Of a DNA stretch of 64,000 bases, positions 25,497-38,923 are shown piece by piece. The notes under the pieces are model-generated. The model was not told the DNA's origin. It worked only from the letters and a program-made list of their open reading frames with translations, and made no database searches. Each line of letters opens with the position of its first letter. Positions within the stretch are counted from its first letter, which is position 1. The stretch comes from Xylocopa sonorina (lineage: Eukaryota; Arthropoda; Insecta; Hymenoptera; Apidae), in contig NC_135198.1 of NCBI RefSeq assembly GCF_050948175.1, forward strand, positions 11,111,001-11,175,000, written 5' to 3'. Both the position numbers and the translations under genes were made by a program.

Positions 25497-28400
25497 ATGG
25501 CAGAGGTCATTGATTGTAATTTTCCTGTTTGGGGCCTTTTACCTAAAAAAGAAACTGGTGTCACTCAATTTCTTACCAAATATCCGGAATATGACGGCCG
25601 AGGAGTTATCATTGCAATTTTCGATTCAGGGATTGATCCTGGGGCTCCTGGTATGCAGGTAAGTAAGCTTTTATACAGACACGCCTCGCGATTGTTCAAA
25701 TCGCTGCTTTTTCTTTTAAATTTTTTTCTTCCTACAATTTTAACTAAATACCTTTATCTCTTCTTGTAGTCCGTGTGCATTTAAATGTCTCGGCTAAATG
25801 AACGCGATCGTTTCACTCATAAATTTCTTCTTATGTTTCGTCGGTACACAGAGTAAGAAACTTGGAATAATTTGACATTAAATCAAATTCGCATAGTGTA
25901 ATGTAGGTTTCTCAGACTTTTCTCATCTCGTTAATTTTAATTATACTTGACTTCTTGCCGCACGATATCGTGATTAATCTGAGCTACTGTGTATCTCGGG
26001 TTTCTTGTATTAGCAATAAATATCCAAACTTGTTTGTTATGGAATTACATAGTCGTTCAATTCCAAAATGGGACACATTAGTCATATCTTTTAATTCTTA
26101 AGAATCTTAAACTGTTTATCATTTTTTATTGGACAGTGATGTTTATAGAATGACAAGGCAATTTTTTGCTTCACGAGTAGAAAAAAATAAAATCTTTTGC
26201 ATTCAAATAAATCTACTCCATGCAGGAAACTTCAGATGGAAAGCCAAAAATTATTGAGAGGTACGACTGCAGTGGAGCTGGAGATGTTGACGTCAGTAAA
26301 ATTGTACAGGCACCTGATGGATATATACATGGCATAACTGGCCGTAAATTAAAAGTAAATTTCAATCATAACACCTGATCTAATATTATCAATGTTATTG
26401 TGATGATATGTATGTAAAAAATAATCCTTTTAGGTTCCATCAACATGGAAAAACCCTACAGGACAGTATCACATTGGAGTAAAGAATTTATATTCATTAT
26501 ATCCAGGAAAACTAAGAGAAAGAGTATTACAGGAACGAAAAAAGCGTTTATGGGACAATTCACATAAATCTGCCCTTGCAGAAGCATCTAGGCAGTTGCA
26601 AGTAAATAAATTGATGATCTTACATTTTGACTGCACTTCTTGTACATGTTAATATGGTTTATCTGTAAAGGAACCATGACCTGTACATAAATACAAATAT
26701 TTAAGAGCAACTTTGTAAATAGGCTTTTAGTTCATATGATCCAAAGATAGGGTTGTTGTGGGTATGTTGTACCATGCAATCAAATGAGGCCAGTTTCACA
26801 ATGTGTCACAGTGATCTGTATCTAATGCTATATTTATAATTGGCAGTTTGATCTGTTGTAAAGTCATTGATTCATTACATAATAGTGTGTAACATTTTTT
26901 ATTCTTCTCAATAGTATGTTTGAAAACACTAAAATGAACTTAATTGAAATATAAACAAATATTTCGCGTATACATATATAATTTTTATTCCATAAAGGAC
27001 AATGAGATTTTTATATCTTATATGTAACTGTTATACATAGGAATTTGAGGCAAAGAATTCACAATTAACCACTTTAAAAGAAAGGCTAGAGAAAGAGGAA
27101 CTTGAAGCAAGAGTTGAGATATTGAATAACATGGAGAAAAAGTATTCTGATGTAGGACCCACATATGACTGTGTCGTTTTTCACGATGGCGAGGTTTGGA
27201 GGTAAAGACATACATTGGATATTTTTTAGTATGCATGACAAATAAATATCTTCTGATGATTTGCTGGTATTCAATTTAATCTGTTGCATCTTCTATTGTA
27301 GAGCTTGTATTGACACTTCCGAAGAAGGTGACTTGGAAGCTGGTGTTTTCCTAGGAGAATACAGCTCGACAAGGGAATATGCACCTCTTATCCCGGAAGA
27401 TCAACTAAATGTTAGTATTAATGTTCATGATGACGGAAATACGCTAGAAATTGTTAGTTTATGCTGTGAGTATTAGTAAGGTTTAATCCATTGTTTTTGT
27501 TCATTTCATTTTATTCGTTAATTTAAGCCTGATTAATGTGGTTACGTTGCAGCAAGTCACGGTACACACGTAGCTTCAATTGCCGCGGCGTATTTTCCTG
27601 ATAATCCTGAATTAAATGGTGTAGCTCCTGGTGCTCAAATTATTTCGTTAAGCGTCGGAGACGGCCGTATCGGTACGATGGAAACTGGAACGGCTGTAGT
27701 ACGTGCAATGATACATGTAATGAAGCACAAACAAAAGATACACGTAATAAATATGAGTTACGGCGAACACGCCCATTGGTCTAACTCGGGAAGAATAGGA
27801 GAATTAATGAATGAAGTTATCGATAAATATGGTGTAACGTGGGTAGCGTCTGCTGGTAATCTTGGACCGGCATTATGTACTATCGGTTGGTTGATACTAG
27901 GATAAATTTTCACAGTTTTAAATATTATTACGTATACCCACAATATTCACATGTAACATATCCCACGTCTTTTTAAATCTTATAGGAACACCACCGGATA
28001 TTAGTTCCAACAGTGTGATTAGCGTTGGCGCCTATGTTTCCCCTGATATGATGGTAGCTGAATATTCTTTAAGAGAAAAAATGCCGGGTATGACATATAC
28101 TTGGTCATCTCGTGGCCCTATGATCGATGGCGGATCTGGAATTACCGTGTGTGCTCCAGGAGGAGCTATAACTAGCGTCCCTAATTTTACGTTAAGGAAG
28201 AGTCAGCTTATGAACGGTACCAGTATGGCCGCTCCGCATGTAACCGGTGCTATTGGTATGTCGATACTTGTTAACATATTTCTAATCTTAAAAAATTAGT
28301 GATAGAGTTAATAGGGAAGAGTGTATTTTAATGTATCATTTATGTTACAGCAATACTCATATCAGGACTTCTTGCCAAAGGTTACCCATTCTCTCCGTTT

Positions 28401-31400
28401 AATATAAAACGGGCACTTGAAAACACAGCGCATTACATACAAAATCTAGACCCGTTCGCACAAGGTTCAGGGTTATTACAAGTCGAACGCGCATTCGACA
28501 ATCTTGTTACTTACTGCAACGTACCCGAAAGGGACGTAAGATTTACTGTTAACTGTGGCCCGAATAACGCCAAAGGAATTCACATGAGGGGTGGTATCAT
28601 CGATCGACCAAAAGATTATGCTATTACCATTGAACCTGTGTTCCTTAATAGCGAAAAAACTGGTATAATTTTTACGTGTCTGCTGTAAATCTAGCACTAA
28701 TACGTTTTAATTGGGTCTAATTTATTATAATATTTGACTGCTTTGTAGACCCAGCGCTCAAAATCGCCTTCAATTTAAAATTGACATTGGTATGCGATGC
28801 ACCTTGGGTGCATTTTCCTACACATTTTGATTTAATGAATATGGTTCGTTCGTTTGCTATTAAAGTCGATGCTTGTAATTTACCTGAAGGTGTTCACACA
28901 ACCAGGTAAATTTCTCAAAAACGGCGATTCGTTATCTTTTGTGGGTTAAGAGAACACGCAATATGTAATACTAATGGTTGTTTATAGTGTTCGAGCTTAT
29001 GACGTAACAGATATTACAAAGGGACCAGTGTTCCAAATACCAATTACTGTAGTGCAACCGCAAACACTGCCAAAAACTGCGCTTCTTCCAGACTTAGCGT
29101 ATACGAATATTTTATTTAAACCGAACACGTTGCGTCGACATTTTATTCTTGTTCCAGAGGATGCAACATGGGCGGGTACATATTCTATACGATATATGAT
29201 TTACTTACGAAAATGTTTAAACACGTGAAGTTAAAATAATATTTCAATGTACTTCACACTTAGTTATTAGATTGAAGAGTACGGAAAAGGATAAAACTGG
29301 AAGATTTGTGATTCATTGCGTTCAACTAAAACCTCGTCTGTCTTGTAAAACTCTTGAAGTTAATAAATTGTTTGCCGTTACTTCTCAGTCAGAAATAGTG
29401 CATCCGTTTGCTGTTCAGGTATTACAGATTTATATAAAGGTGTTTTAAGCACGCATAATGCTGTTCAATGCACATTGTAAATATATCTACTTCATTTCTA
29501 GGGAGGATTAATTTTAGAAGTGGTTGTCGGAAAATATTGGGCAAACATAGGCGATATGTTAGTCGATTATGTTATAGAATTTCATGGTGTTCACATGATA
29601 AATGGAAGTCTTACAATGCAATCTGGGGATGGAATAAATCGCATAGAAGTACGAAGTTCTCTCAGAAACGAAGAAGTTGTCCCTAATATCTGCCTTAAAT
29701 CGTCTGTGCAAATATTAAGGTATGTAAAACGGAAAGATTTTTTCTGTCATACGTATACATAATAAAAACGAATTTATTTATCATCTAACTTTTACAGACC
29801 TACCGAGGCAAAGATTGCTCCCTTGCGAGAACGAGATATTATCCCTCCTTCACGACAAATTTACGAATTACAATTAACATATACGTTCCACTGTGCAAAG
29901 GCCACCGAAGTGACTCCAAATGCAGCACTGCTTAGCGATTTATTGTACGAAAGTGAATACGAGAGCCAAATGTGGATGATTTATGACTGTAATAAACAGC
30001 TTCTTTGTTGCGGAGACGCATACCCATCGAAGGTAGGTACCATAAATCGATAATCTTTAAAAAATCATAATAAAGTCGTACTATACTTTTTAATTACAGT
30101 ATGCTAATCAAAAATTAGAAAAAGGCGACTATACTCTTAAGATACACGTACGCCACGAAAAGAAAGATTTACTTGACAAATTGACGGAAATGCCGTTTCT
30201 TTTGAGCCATAAGCTAAGTAATCCAATTTCTCTAGATGTTTATGCAAGTCAAGCACAAGCTATTATTAGCGGCAAAAAAATGATAGCTGCTTCAGTTCCA
30301 CCTGGTCATATTCTTCCGTTATATATTGCACCTTTATCAAATGAAAACAAGTAAGTATTTTATACTAAATATCACTTTTTTTTCTTCTTTTACATATTAC
30401 GTATGTCATGTTGCAAAATATTATTCGTTATTATTTAAAAAAAATATACAGTTAATATAGAGTTGGTTCACGTGTAGTCAACGTTTTTTACCAAAGAATA
30501 TCTATATTCATTTTGCACACGTAGTGGTACATATATTGTTTTCTTATTATGAACAAATAAGGTGCATGGTTAATTTCATCATTATTTAGAAATGTAAATG
30601 TTCAAAAGATGTTAGATTGGGACTCGATAGGATTTGTTATTTAACTTTAATGTACATCAACTATTTTTATAATCATTTTTTAATTATATTTTTCGATAAA
30701 ACTATAAAATGATTTTCCAAAATTATTTTATATTTTTTCTTCTTTCTCTATGTAAATGCATTGTTACTAAAGTATTACTAAGAATATTTTCTTCCTTTTC
30801 ATTCCGCATCGCTGCGCTGAGAACAAGTAAGTCTATAGCATTGTTTTTATAAACATTTTTAAACATTTACATGCTTTTAACTCGAAATGGATATTACCTT
30901 ATTCAAGCAATTATTATTCCGAATAAATATACCTTCAACTCATGTAATTGCTTAATTGCATCTCCATTTACAGTTACGCAGATTTTCACGCTTTATTGCT
31001 CTAAAAAAAATGTCTTGCTCGCAATTTGGGCATCGATGTGTAATATATGTGTGTTTGCATCTTTTCTTTATATAAATATACAAGTATATGTAACGGTTTA
31101 AAAATTTAGTGGAATTAAAATCTTTTGAACATATAGTGTTTTATAGTGTTTAAGCTTTGTCTTATATGTATGTACATCTCAAGTAGAATGCTGTACATAT
31201 GCTTATTTAAACATAGAAATGCTATACACTTCCTTTTTTGCTAGTTTGATTAAATCGTTTCGTACTTAAAGTTCCGTTTATAGCCCTTTCCCATTCATCC
31301 CGAGTCCGACGGAATGCTAATTATTTGTTTCTCTTCGAAGAGTTTGCAGAGGTGCTACCCTAGGGACTGGTGGTTACTTGCAGGGTACATTAACCTTCTG

Positions 31401-32849
31401 CAAGGATGAAAATGGGAAGAAAGTGGATTGGCATACATTCAAATATATTTTGACTGAACCAACCAAGAAATCTAGTAGTAACAGTAACAGCACCAGCCCT
31501 TATAATTCATCAGGCAAAGAAAAGACTACGAAATGGGACGAATATAATGAAGCACTTAGGGACTTCAAATGCAGCTGGCTCACAAAACTGGGTAATCAAA
31601 TTTTCTGTTTCTTTTTTTTCTTTTTTTTTTAATATATATATATAATATCATATGATTTTCATGTACGGTATTAAAAGTATCAGTTTCGTCATATAAATCT
31701 TATGTTTTTCTTTCCGGTTTCAATTCTACAAATAGCGCCTTCTACGAGTAAGTTGTTAGAGTGTGATAAAATGTTAATTCAAAATTTATGTTTTGAAACC
31801 CTGTTGTATAACTCTGTTTAGATGATTATCGATTTTTTTCGATTATCATCTGTGTTGTTCCAATGCACGATTGTTTACGAAACAAGTTACTTTGACCAGT
31901 TTCTTCCTTTGTGACCAATGTTTAAAAGAGATTATAAGAATAATAATAATGTCTATATTATATTTATTAATGTGATGGCCACACAAACACAATTACATAC
32001 ATACATTACAATGATTTACTTCGAGCCTGTTCTTTGTCTGTAATACGAATGTATGTTCAAATTTTTCTAACGCAATGGAAATTAAGAACACCCATAATTG
32101 ATTCGCTATTATTCTCGCCAGAACCTGGAGAATACGCAAATCTACTATACGGAGAATTAAAGAATCTCTTCTCGGATCATTTGCCGGTTCATAGTGCCAT
32201 GCTAATTTCCTTGGATTCACCTGAAGCTAGACGCCACGTACCTCATGATGATATATCAGAGGAATCTGTTGCTCTGGCAAATCAAATAATAACCGTCGCC
32301 GATGCTGTGATCACTAATATAGATCAGGACAAACTGTTGGCCTATTATGGCTTGAAGAGCGATCAACGCGATGACGCGGCGAAGATTAGAACGGCTATGG
32401 AGAAACAGAAGTTGAGTTTGATCAAAGCGTTAGTTAAGAAAGGATGCGCACTGGCACGATTGTATGTGCACAGTGCAAAGAAAGGAGATGCAGATCGTCA
32501 GTCGTATGAACACTTGTTAGAAAGTGTAACGCATCATTGGCAAGAAGTACAAAAATTCGCTGAACCAACTGATATCAAGGTAAAAATCTTTTATAAAGAG
32601 CTATAAGTAGAAGTGAAACGTTTTTTTGATTATTTACAGGTTATTACTCTTTCACTATGGCACGCTCATATTAACAATCACTATGGCCGATACTTGAAAT
32701 TATTGTTACGTTATTACGAAGAGCACCCATTAAAAGAAGTTGACGAGAAATGTATAGAGATCGCAAAAATCTTAGGATGGGAACATTTGTCACGTCATAT
32801 TACCACGAGTATATCGTCACGTTATCCTCCATCGTATAAATCGTTTTGA
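25497..32849 (+). CDS. TPP2: Tripeptidyl-peptidase II
   Basis: A giant cytosolic subtilisin-like exopeptidase that removes tripeptides from free N-termini, downstream of the proteasome. Seventeen exons join in frame: 25497-25658, 26226-26354, 26434-26601, 27041-27201, 27302-27465, 27553-27885, 27986-28255, 28351-28662, 28749-28905, 28988-29175, 29264-29418, 29502-29719, 29798-30032, 30100-30350, 31350-31591, 32122-32579, 32640-32849. The product is 1,270 residues (human about 1,249). The catalytic triad is Asp43 (FDSG), His264 (SHGTHVA) and Ser452 (GTSMA), with oxyanion Asn364 (SAGN). The long insert between Asp and His is typical of the family. The start matches the conserved N-terminal block ending LLPKKETG. 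Phases agree at every junction. Exon 15 encodes a Lys/Ser-rich linker. Intron 14 (about 1.0 kb) is among the longest. Confidence 0.95.
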
Positions 32850-34378
32850 TCAACGGTAAATGATACTTGTTTCAATTTAAAGTTATTTATCGAATACAAT
32901 GAAGTGCACAAATGTGGTTTGTAGGTACGATAAAATGAATTTGATATTCTGGCAAAGGAAACTAATCATGGCAGCAGTTTCTAATGCAACTCTATACTAG
33001 CAGATCTATTTCTGTCGAGCAATTCAAGTGTATATTATACACTTAGCGAGATATATAATTTTATTCATAAAGAAATAAGGGGAGAAGTGACTCCAAAAAA
33101 ATATTTTAATTTTTGAACATAAAAGAAATAAATAACGTTAATATTTACACGTATGATTTGTTTTATGAAAACCGTAAAATGATCGATCGATTTTAACGAA
33201 TTTCGAGGCAGCAATTATGAATAGCAGCACCAAGTATGTCTTAAACAAGTCGTGCACGTTGCTAATTTCTCATTCGTACATCCAGAATAATGTTTAAAAA
33301 AATGTGACAATACGTGTATGTGTACTTGCACAGAAAGATGTTAATATCATCAAAGGTATCATTGTTTTAAATAGTGCATTTTTATCGAGCTTTTGTCGCG
33401 TCGAAATAAAAATAAAAAATAACACCGGGATATCGTGGAAATTGTTATCAGTTTAGAAATAAAAATTTTTAAGTAATAACGTGTTCTTTGGGAGCACTTA
33501 TTTCAGCTAACATAATCTATATAATTTAAAATCATTTAGGTTTTCCATTTTTACAATATATTAAATGTAAATATATAATATATATACACACATAAATGTA
33601 TACATACAGGTATTTTCTTTGTGTCCACAGTATAACTTTATTCTATTGAATTCTGTTATTTATAACTGTATACACGACTTTATGTGACTGTCAAATTTAT
33701 ATACAATATATATTCAGTTTTTGTTGTCATTGTGTTACGTATACAATAAATGTTTCTTTTTCACTTTACGCAATAGGTGCTATATGCGCTAATGTATATA
33801 ATGAAAAGAAAAACAATTAAAGCACTGTTTAAATTTTATAGTGAATAATGAATATAAAAAATAATTCATATTTTTTCACGTAACAATTAATGTAACACAT
33901 ATGCATTTACATTATATCTATATGTAAATGCTGTTACGAATTCAATAATTTGAGAGGACTAAAATATCATTGATCCACTTATACGCAGTCTAGTCGCGAG
34001 AGATTGTACTATTAAAGACTAAAGCAGAAATAATAAATGAATTATTAAATTAATTAAATTTTCTGTATTTTTAGATATTATATTTGTTTTGCACTAAGAG
34101 AATGTACAATATTTTATTTCTGAAAAAATTAACAAGCACATTAAGGCCGTTTAATTCTGTTTCATCGGTATGAAGATATACATATATAATGCGAGTTTTG
34201 CAAATTGATTTGCGTGAATTTCAAAACAAATTCATCCCTCAGTCGGCTTCATGGCTCTTAAATAGCCGGAATGTTAAATTTTTTGTAGGAACATAGTCTA
34301 AGTTAAGATAAGTAAAGAAAAATGCTTTCACACGTGAAGTAATAAATAACACATTAACTAAAAGTTGCATAAAAAATT
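32850..34378 (+). other. TPP2 3' flank and upstream region of the next gene
   Basis: AT-rich DNA of about 1.5 kb without exons. Several AATAAA words on the plus strand could end TPP2 transcripts, at 33,127-33,132 and a tandem pair at 33,405-33,416. The right part should hold the promoter of the unknown gene starting at 34,379; no clear core element was seen. Confidence 0.4.
33405..33416 (+). terminator. Tandem AATAAA words, possible TPP2 polyadenylation signal
   Basis: Two AATAAA hexamers lie back to back about 560 bp after the TPP2 stop. In DNA this AT-rich such words are common, so the assignment is weak; an earlier one at 33,127 is an alternative. Confidence 0.25.
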
Positions 34379-35524
34379 ATGTTCTTATCGCCGCTGCTGA
34401 ACACTCATTTCTCTTCATATACGAAGAACCGTTACGAAGGAAGCGTAACAGTGTATTGGTATAATCAAGAATTTTCACAAAGTCGATTTCCCCCTGGGCA
34501 AAATGGTACATATATATTTCTTATGCATTTATTTTAATTATTTACAGTGTTGTATATATAATTTTATTTTTTTTTTTAGTTAGCAAAGCATGTACTCTTA
34601 TTTGTCTGCTCGTTGCCCAACAAATATCACAAACGGGATTACTGCTGTACGATGTCGAAAAATCCCCTGAAATCATTACTATCATAGCTGAAGCTATGAT
34701 AAAGGGTAATACCATTCACGCATGTATTATTAAGAAAGGTCTAGTCTCTCATCCCTATCTTAGTACTGAAGAGGCATTAAAATTTGGAGGCAAAAGTTTA
34801 AAGCTCTTAAGAGAATGGGTATTAATTAGGCACACAATTTATCATCTTTCTATCAATGATATTGTGACTTAAATAATATTTCTTATAATTGGTAACACAA
34901 ATAATTTTAAACATACTAATTATTTTATAGACCTTTCGAGTATTTTATGAAAAAATTGAAAACTGTTTATATCAAAATATAAGTCATTTTTTGCACAAAT
35001 GGTACTCAGCACCAAGATCTAAGAATTTATTTATGCTTCTTATTACCTGTGGACGTACAATCTTATTTATATTTCAAGAAACAACTCGTATGGTGTGTTG
35101 TTTATAGTAAAATTTCTAAGAAAACCTGTATTTTACAAAATATTTTTATTTTTTTAGGTAACCTTTTTCGATTCACACAGTCATAGTACAGCTGAAAATC
35201 CAAATCGAGGATTAGTTATCGCACAGGTAAGAACTTACGATTATATCCAGTAAAATGAATACTTGAGAAGTGCTACAAAGTTTTATACTTTTTAAACAAT
35301 AGTAATGCATGTCGAAATAATAGTAAAAAATAATGCAGGCAACTATAGACAAGTTGGAACATTTATGCAAGTGGTATACAGAGGACATATTAAATAAATG
35401 TTACAATACAGAATCAAATCAGTACGAGCTAGCTTTTCTATATCCGTACAAGTCACCGTGCTGTGGCTGCAATTCTTTATGCAACTGTGGCAGTCATTGC
35501 ATAAATCACACACATAATATGTAA
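34379..35524 (+). CDS. Unrecognised protein, candidate papain-fold cysteine protease
   Basis: I cannot name this gene. Five exons join in phase with good splice sites: 34379-34505, 34580-34818, 34931-35092, 35158-35226 and 35339-35524. They give 260 residues. Near the N-terminus PGQN is followed by SKACTLICLLVA (Cys47 in a hydrophobic helix). Later FFDSHSH (Asp181, His183, His185) precedes a conserved-looking RGLVIAQ strand. A cysteine at a helix start plus a downstream Asp-x-His is the layout of papain-fold deubiquitinases such as peptidase family C76, so a protease or deubiquitinase-like fold is my inference. The tail (239-258) has six Cys and three His and may bind zinc. No signal peptide is obvious. 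It lies between TPP2 and DCUN1D1, converging with the latter. The gene model is fairly sure; the function is tentative. Confidence 0.7.
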
Positions 35525-37317
35525 ATATTTTAAAAACTATACACAAATATATTAAGAAAAAAAAAATGGTAAAATTTTAAATATAAGTCGAAAATTTATT
35601 TTACTGTTATGGCTAAAAACAATTCGTTTTTGAATGTGATTAATTGCGATGTAATGATTATGGAATTTTTTTATTTAATTAGACATATGTTATGTAGATT
35701 AAGACTGATAGATTTATTTACATTATGTACAATTTCTTCCTATAACTATTACAATTTTCCAGTGCTTACGCAATGCTTAAACTATTAAAAAAATAACGTG
35801 GCTTAAATCTGAGAATTGTATCTTTGTTAGTATCATTTAAACAAAATGTATACATTTTTTGTGAATTTCTTTTCAGCATTGCGCAAACATATCTCTGACA
35901 ACATTTTTACTGGACTCTTCGTAATGAATGTACGCGTCGGAACCTTCGTCATTCTTTTACCTATTTCAACATTTTTATAAAATATAATCCAAAATTTCTG
36001 GACGATGTATTTTTTTTTAATATCGCTAATTCTCTACTTTGCACCTTTCAATGTTGATATACTTAAACAGATATAATAGTGTTTTGATTACTTAACTGTT
36101 AACCATAAAATTGCAGATATATATTTCTTTACATTATGTTTCTTTAATCTCTCTGCGTAACATATAAATTAGTAGTCTTGAAAATTGGTGTATCACACTA
36201 AACTACAAAAGCATTAATCACACATTCGCATCGTGAAGTAGTAGGAAAACATAAAGTGTAAAATGTTACGAATAACTTTCAACACTTTGCACTACAAACA
36301 AAAAGTTAGTTTCGAGAATTAAGTCTGCTCTTGTCAGTTGTTCATTTCTTTAGTTCGACGTGAATTTTTTTTTACAAAAAAATGAAATCAATAAATATTT
36401 AGAACCGTGATTTTCTGAGATAAAAAAATATATTTAATCTGCAATAATCGTAAATGAAATTCATAATTCAAACTTGTAAAAAATTCTTAATTTATTTTCC
36501 CTAACATATATTGTACCTCGGAGTTACAATATAAATATTACTCTTCGCTAATAAAACAAAAAATAAATCTTTCTCTGTCACCATACAAACTGGTGAATGT
36601 TAGAAAGTTAAAGTATACCAGTGCCGAAATAGCATTACATTTAAAATACAGATTTCCTCCCTGTGTTTTTTTTCTTTTTTTTTGTGTATATATTACAAGT
36701 GTTCTTTGTAGAGTGTCGTAAAATTTATTTAATAACAATTTTTAACAACGTAATTTCTAGAAATTACTATCTACAGAAAGATATAAATAAATCTCTTAAG
36801 ATTTCTCCCTTTTTGAAGCCAAATTCATATAAAGGAACACAATCAGCGATTTCTTCTGTTTGCAAATACCGTCGGTAGTTGAGCAACATTTTTCACTGTT
36901 ATTATTTCTTTCTTTCAAACCAACTGATTATACATCATATTACTTTGTACAGACAGATGTATAATAATGCAATTCTTATGCAAAACATTAATATAGTTAT
37001 GCAAGATAGCTCGAAAATAATGAACGATATAGGACCTCTAATTGTATGCGAAATCAACTTATTTCTTTTACGCGAGTATGAATACTCTTTTTATATATAT
37101 AAATTTGTTTACATTACAGAGTTATTATACATTGTAGTAATCAATCCTAATAATTATTATAATACTTTTGCTTCATTACCATATACTCTGTACACAAAGT
37201 AAAATGATGTTACTCTATCAGAAAAATATGATCAAGTATCACTTGAAGAATATACGATTTTATAATTGAATAAATAAAGCTTTTTTTATGTGAAGTTAAA
37301 GATGTAACAAAAAGATG
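35525..37317. other. AT-rich convergent intergenic region
   Basis: This stretch lies between the stop codons of the unknown plus-strand gene and DCUN1D1 on the minus strand. It contains only short AT-driven frames and should hold both 3' untranslated regions. AATAAA words occur on the plus strand at 36,390-36,395 and 36,550-36,555, and on the minus strand at 36,729-36,724. No further gene was seen. Confidence 0.5.
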
Positions 37318-38923
37318 TTAGAGGGACTGACGAATACGAGGCTGTGCCCATTCTACAAAATCATCTATAAGTACTGGCCAGGCTCCCTCTTCATCATAAT
37401 TACTCATATCAGGGTTGATCATGAGCGCAAAGTCTAACAGTAAATTCCATGTATCTTTTGGAATTGACCTCTTATGATGCTCCTAGAAAATAGTGTTAGC
37501 TATCTTGTATCACAATTCCTCTATGGCAATATTTAATAAGCCTGCTTTCTTAGGCTTGATCAATATTTTCATTATGTAAGCAGTGTACAATATATGTTAT
37601 GCATATATGTATATATATACTTACCTGTAAAAATTGACACCACAATGGTAGGAACTTAAATTTATCGTCTAGTACAATGTTCCAGTAAGCAATTGCCATA
37701 TCAAGATCCAAACCTTTTTGTCCAGGATTTTTTGCGTAATTGAATGTGAATTGATAGAAATCTTTAAATTTCTGGGGATCTCTTAATTCATTTTCTAAAC
37801 TACTTAAACGAGCTTTTAATTTATCTATACTGTCCACACTGGAAGAGTTTCAATACGTTGTATTAATATATCCAACAAAGACCAATCTCTAATGTTGTAC
37901 ACAAAGATAAAAAAGTTTGCTTTACCCCAAATCAGTCATTCCATTCATGAACTCATCTTTAGTAAATTCGCATTGAGTTTCTGCTCTGAATTTCCACGCG
38001 ATGATTAATACTAATTTGCTCTCAGGGCTCAAGTCCAAATCATCCAAAAATTTCATTATTCCATCTGCTGTGATTTTGTCTGGTTCGCTTGGATCTATTT
38101 TCAATCATTGTTTTAAATATCGTATGAGAGCACAATTTCAAATTTTATTTATACATTATTGCTACAATTAGTTATCCTTCTGTACAATTACCTTGATATC
38201 GACTGAATAATATTTCCAACTTCTTTTTGTCCACTGTGTTTTTTGGTTCTTTACAATACGCCTCAGGATTTTGAAAATAATTATCACTAGCCAGGTCTAG
38301 CTTCCAATCATTTTGCGCTAAACAGTATATCGCTGTTTGTTCTCCAGTGTGTGTGAACGTAATAAACTTCCTCACTTTGTCTCTTTGTGAGAACTTTAAC
38401 TTATGCTGCAACAGAGGAAATACGTACATTAATTACAGTCCTGCTATATAAAACTGCACATTGCATTAAATAAAAGGAAAAATAAAATTCCTCTGTAAAT
38501 GTAATCTTTATTCATTCATTCGTTTCTCTTTATAAATAGCAGAGACGTTGATCACAAAGGAAACTTATAAACAAACAAAGATTTCGATGCGTGTACAATA
38601 GCTATTGTTACTACTTTGTGTACCATCTCACTGGAAGAGTCAGTGAAATTTGGGAACTCCAAAGTGTCAATGAGATCCATTTGAGACGCGTATCGAGAAG
38701 CTCATACATGGTAGTTTAACGCCGTCAAGCCGCAAGCCATGCCACGAAATTGATTTGTATTTGATGGAAAAGGGTACGTTAACGTTGACTCGCGATAGGT
38801 TATTCCGATATTTCGGATACGTCGTCGCGTACGCGGGACCCGGGTTACGATTACTCGGAGGAAAATCGTGTCACAGAAAGCGTAGGGTCAACACGGTTCA
38901 AGAATTTCTCAATAGCTCACCAT
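37318..38923 (-). CDS. DCUN1D1: DCN1-like protein (cullin neddylation co-E3)
   Basis: The protein binds cullin-RBX1 and acetylated UBC12 and promotes NEDD8 transfer to cullins, activating cullin-RING ubiquitin ligases. Five coding segments join in phase: 38923-38921 (the ATG alone), 38405-38192, 38094-37926, 37838-37625 and 37482-37318. They give 254 residues (human about 259). The N-terminal UBA-like region (roughly residues 5-45) starts HKLKFSQRD right after Met1. The C-terminal PONY/cullin-binding domain follows, with the family blocks [31 protein letters not shown] and [16 protein letters not shown] all present. The start codon is the last three bases of exon 1, directly abutting a GTGAGC donor. 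The similarity fits DCUN1D1/2 rather than DCUN1D3-5. The gene is divergent from EXTL3. Confidence 0.93.

Noticed and set aside
30783..30826. Possible cassette exon in TPP2 intron 14, ending in a donor (AACAA then GTAAGT) that echoes the real exon 14 donor.
   Set aside because: The nearest acceptor (30,781-30,782) gives 44 nt, which does not keep the phase-2 frame to exon 15, and the direct 14-15 join already matches the family.
36879..37202. 107-codon frame on the plus strand in the convergent region.
   Set aside because: AT-driven Ile/Tyr/Asn-rich composition typical of untranslated DNA, with no family or splice context.
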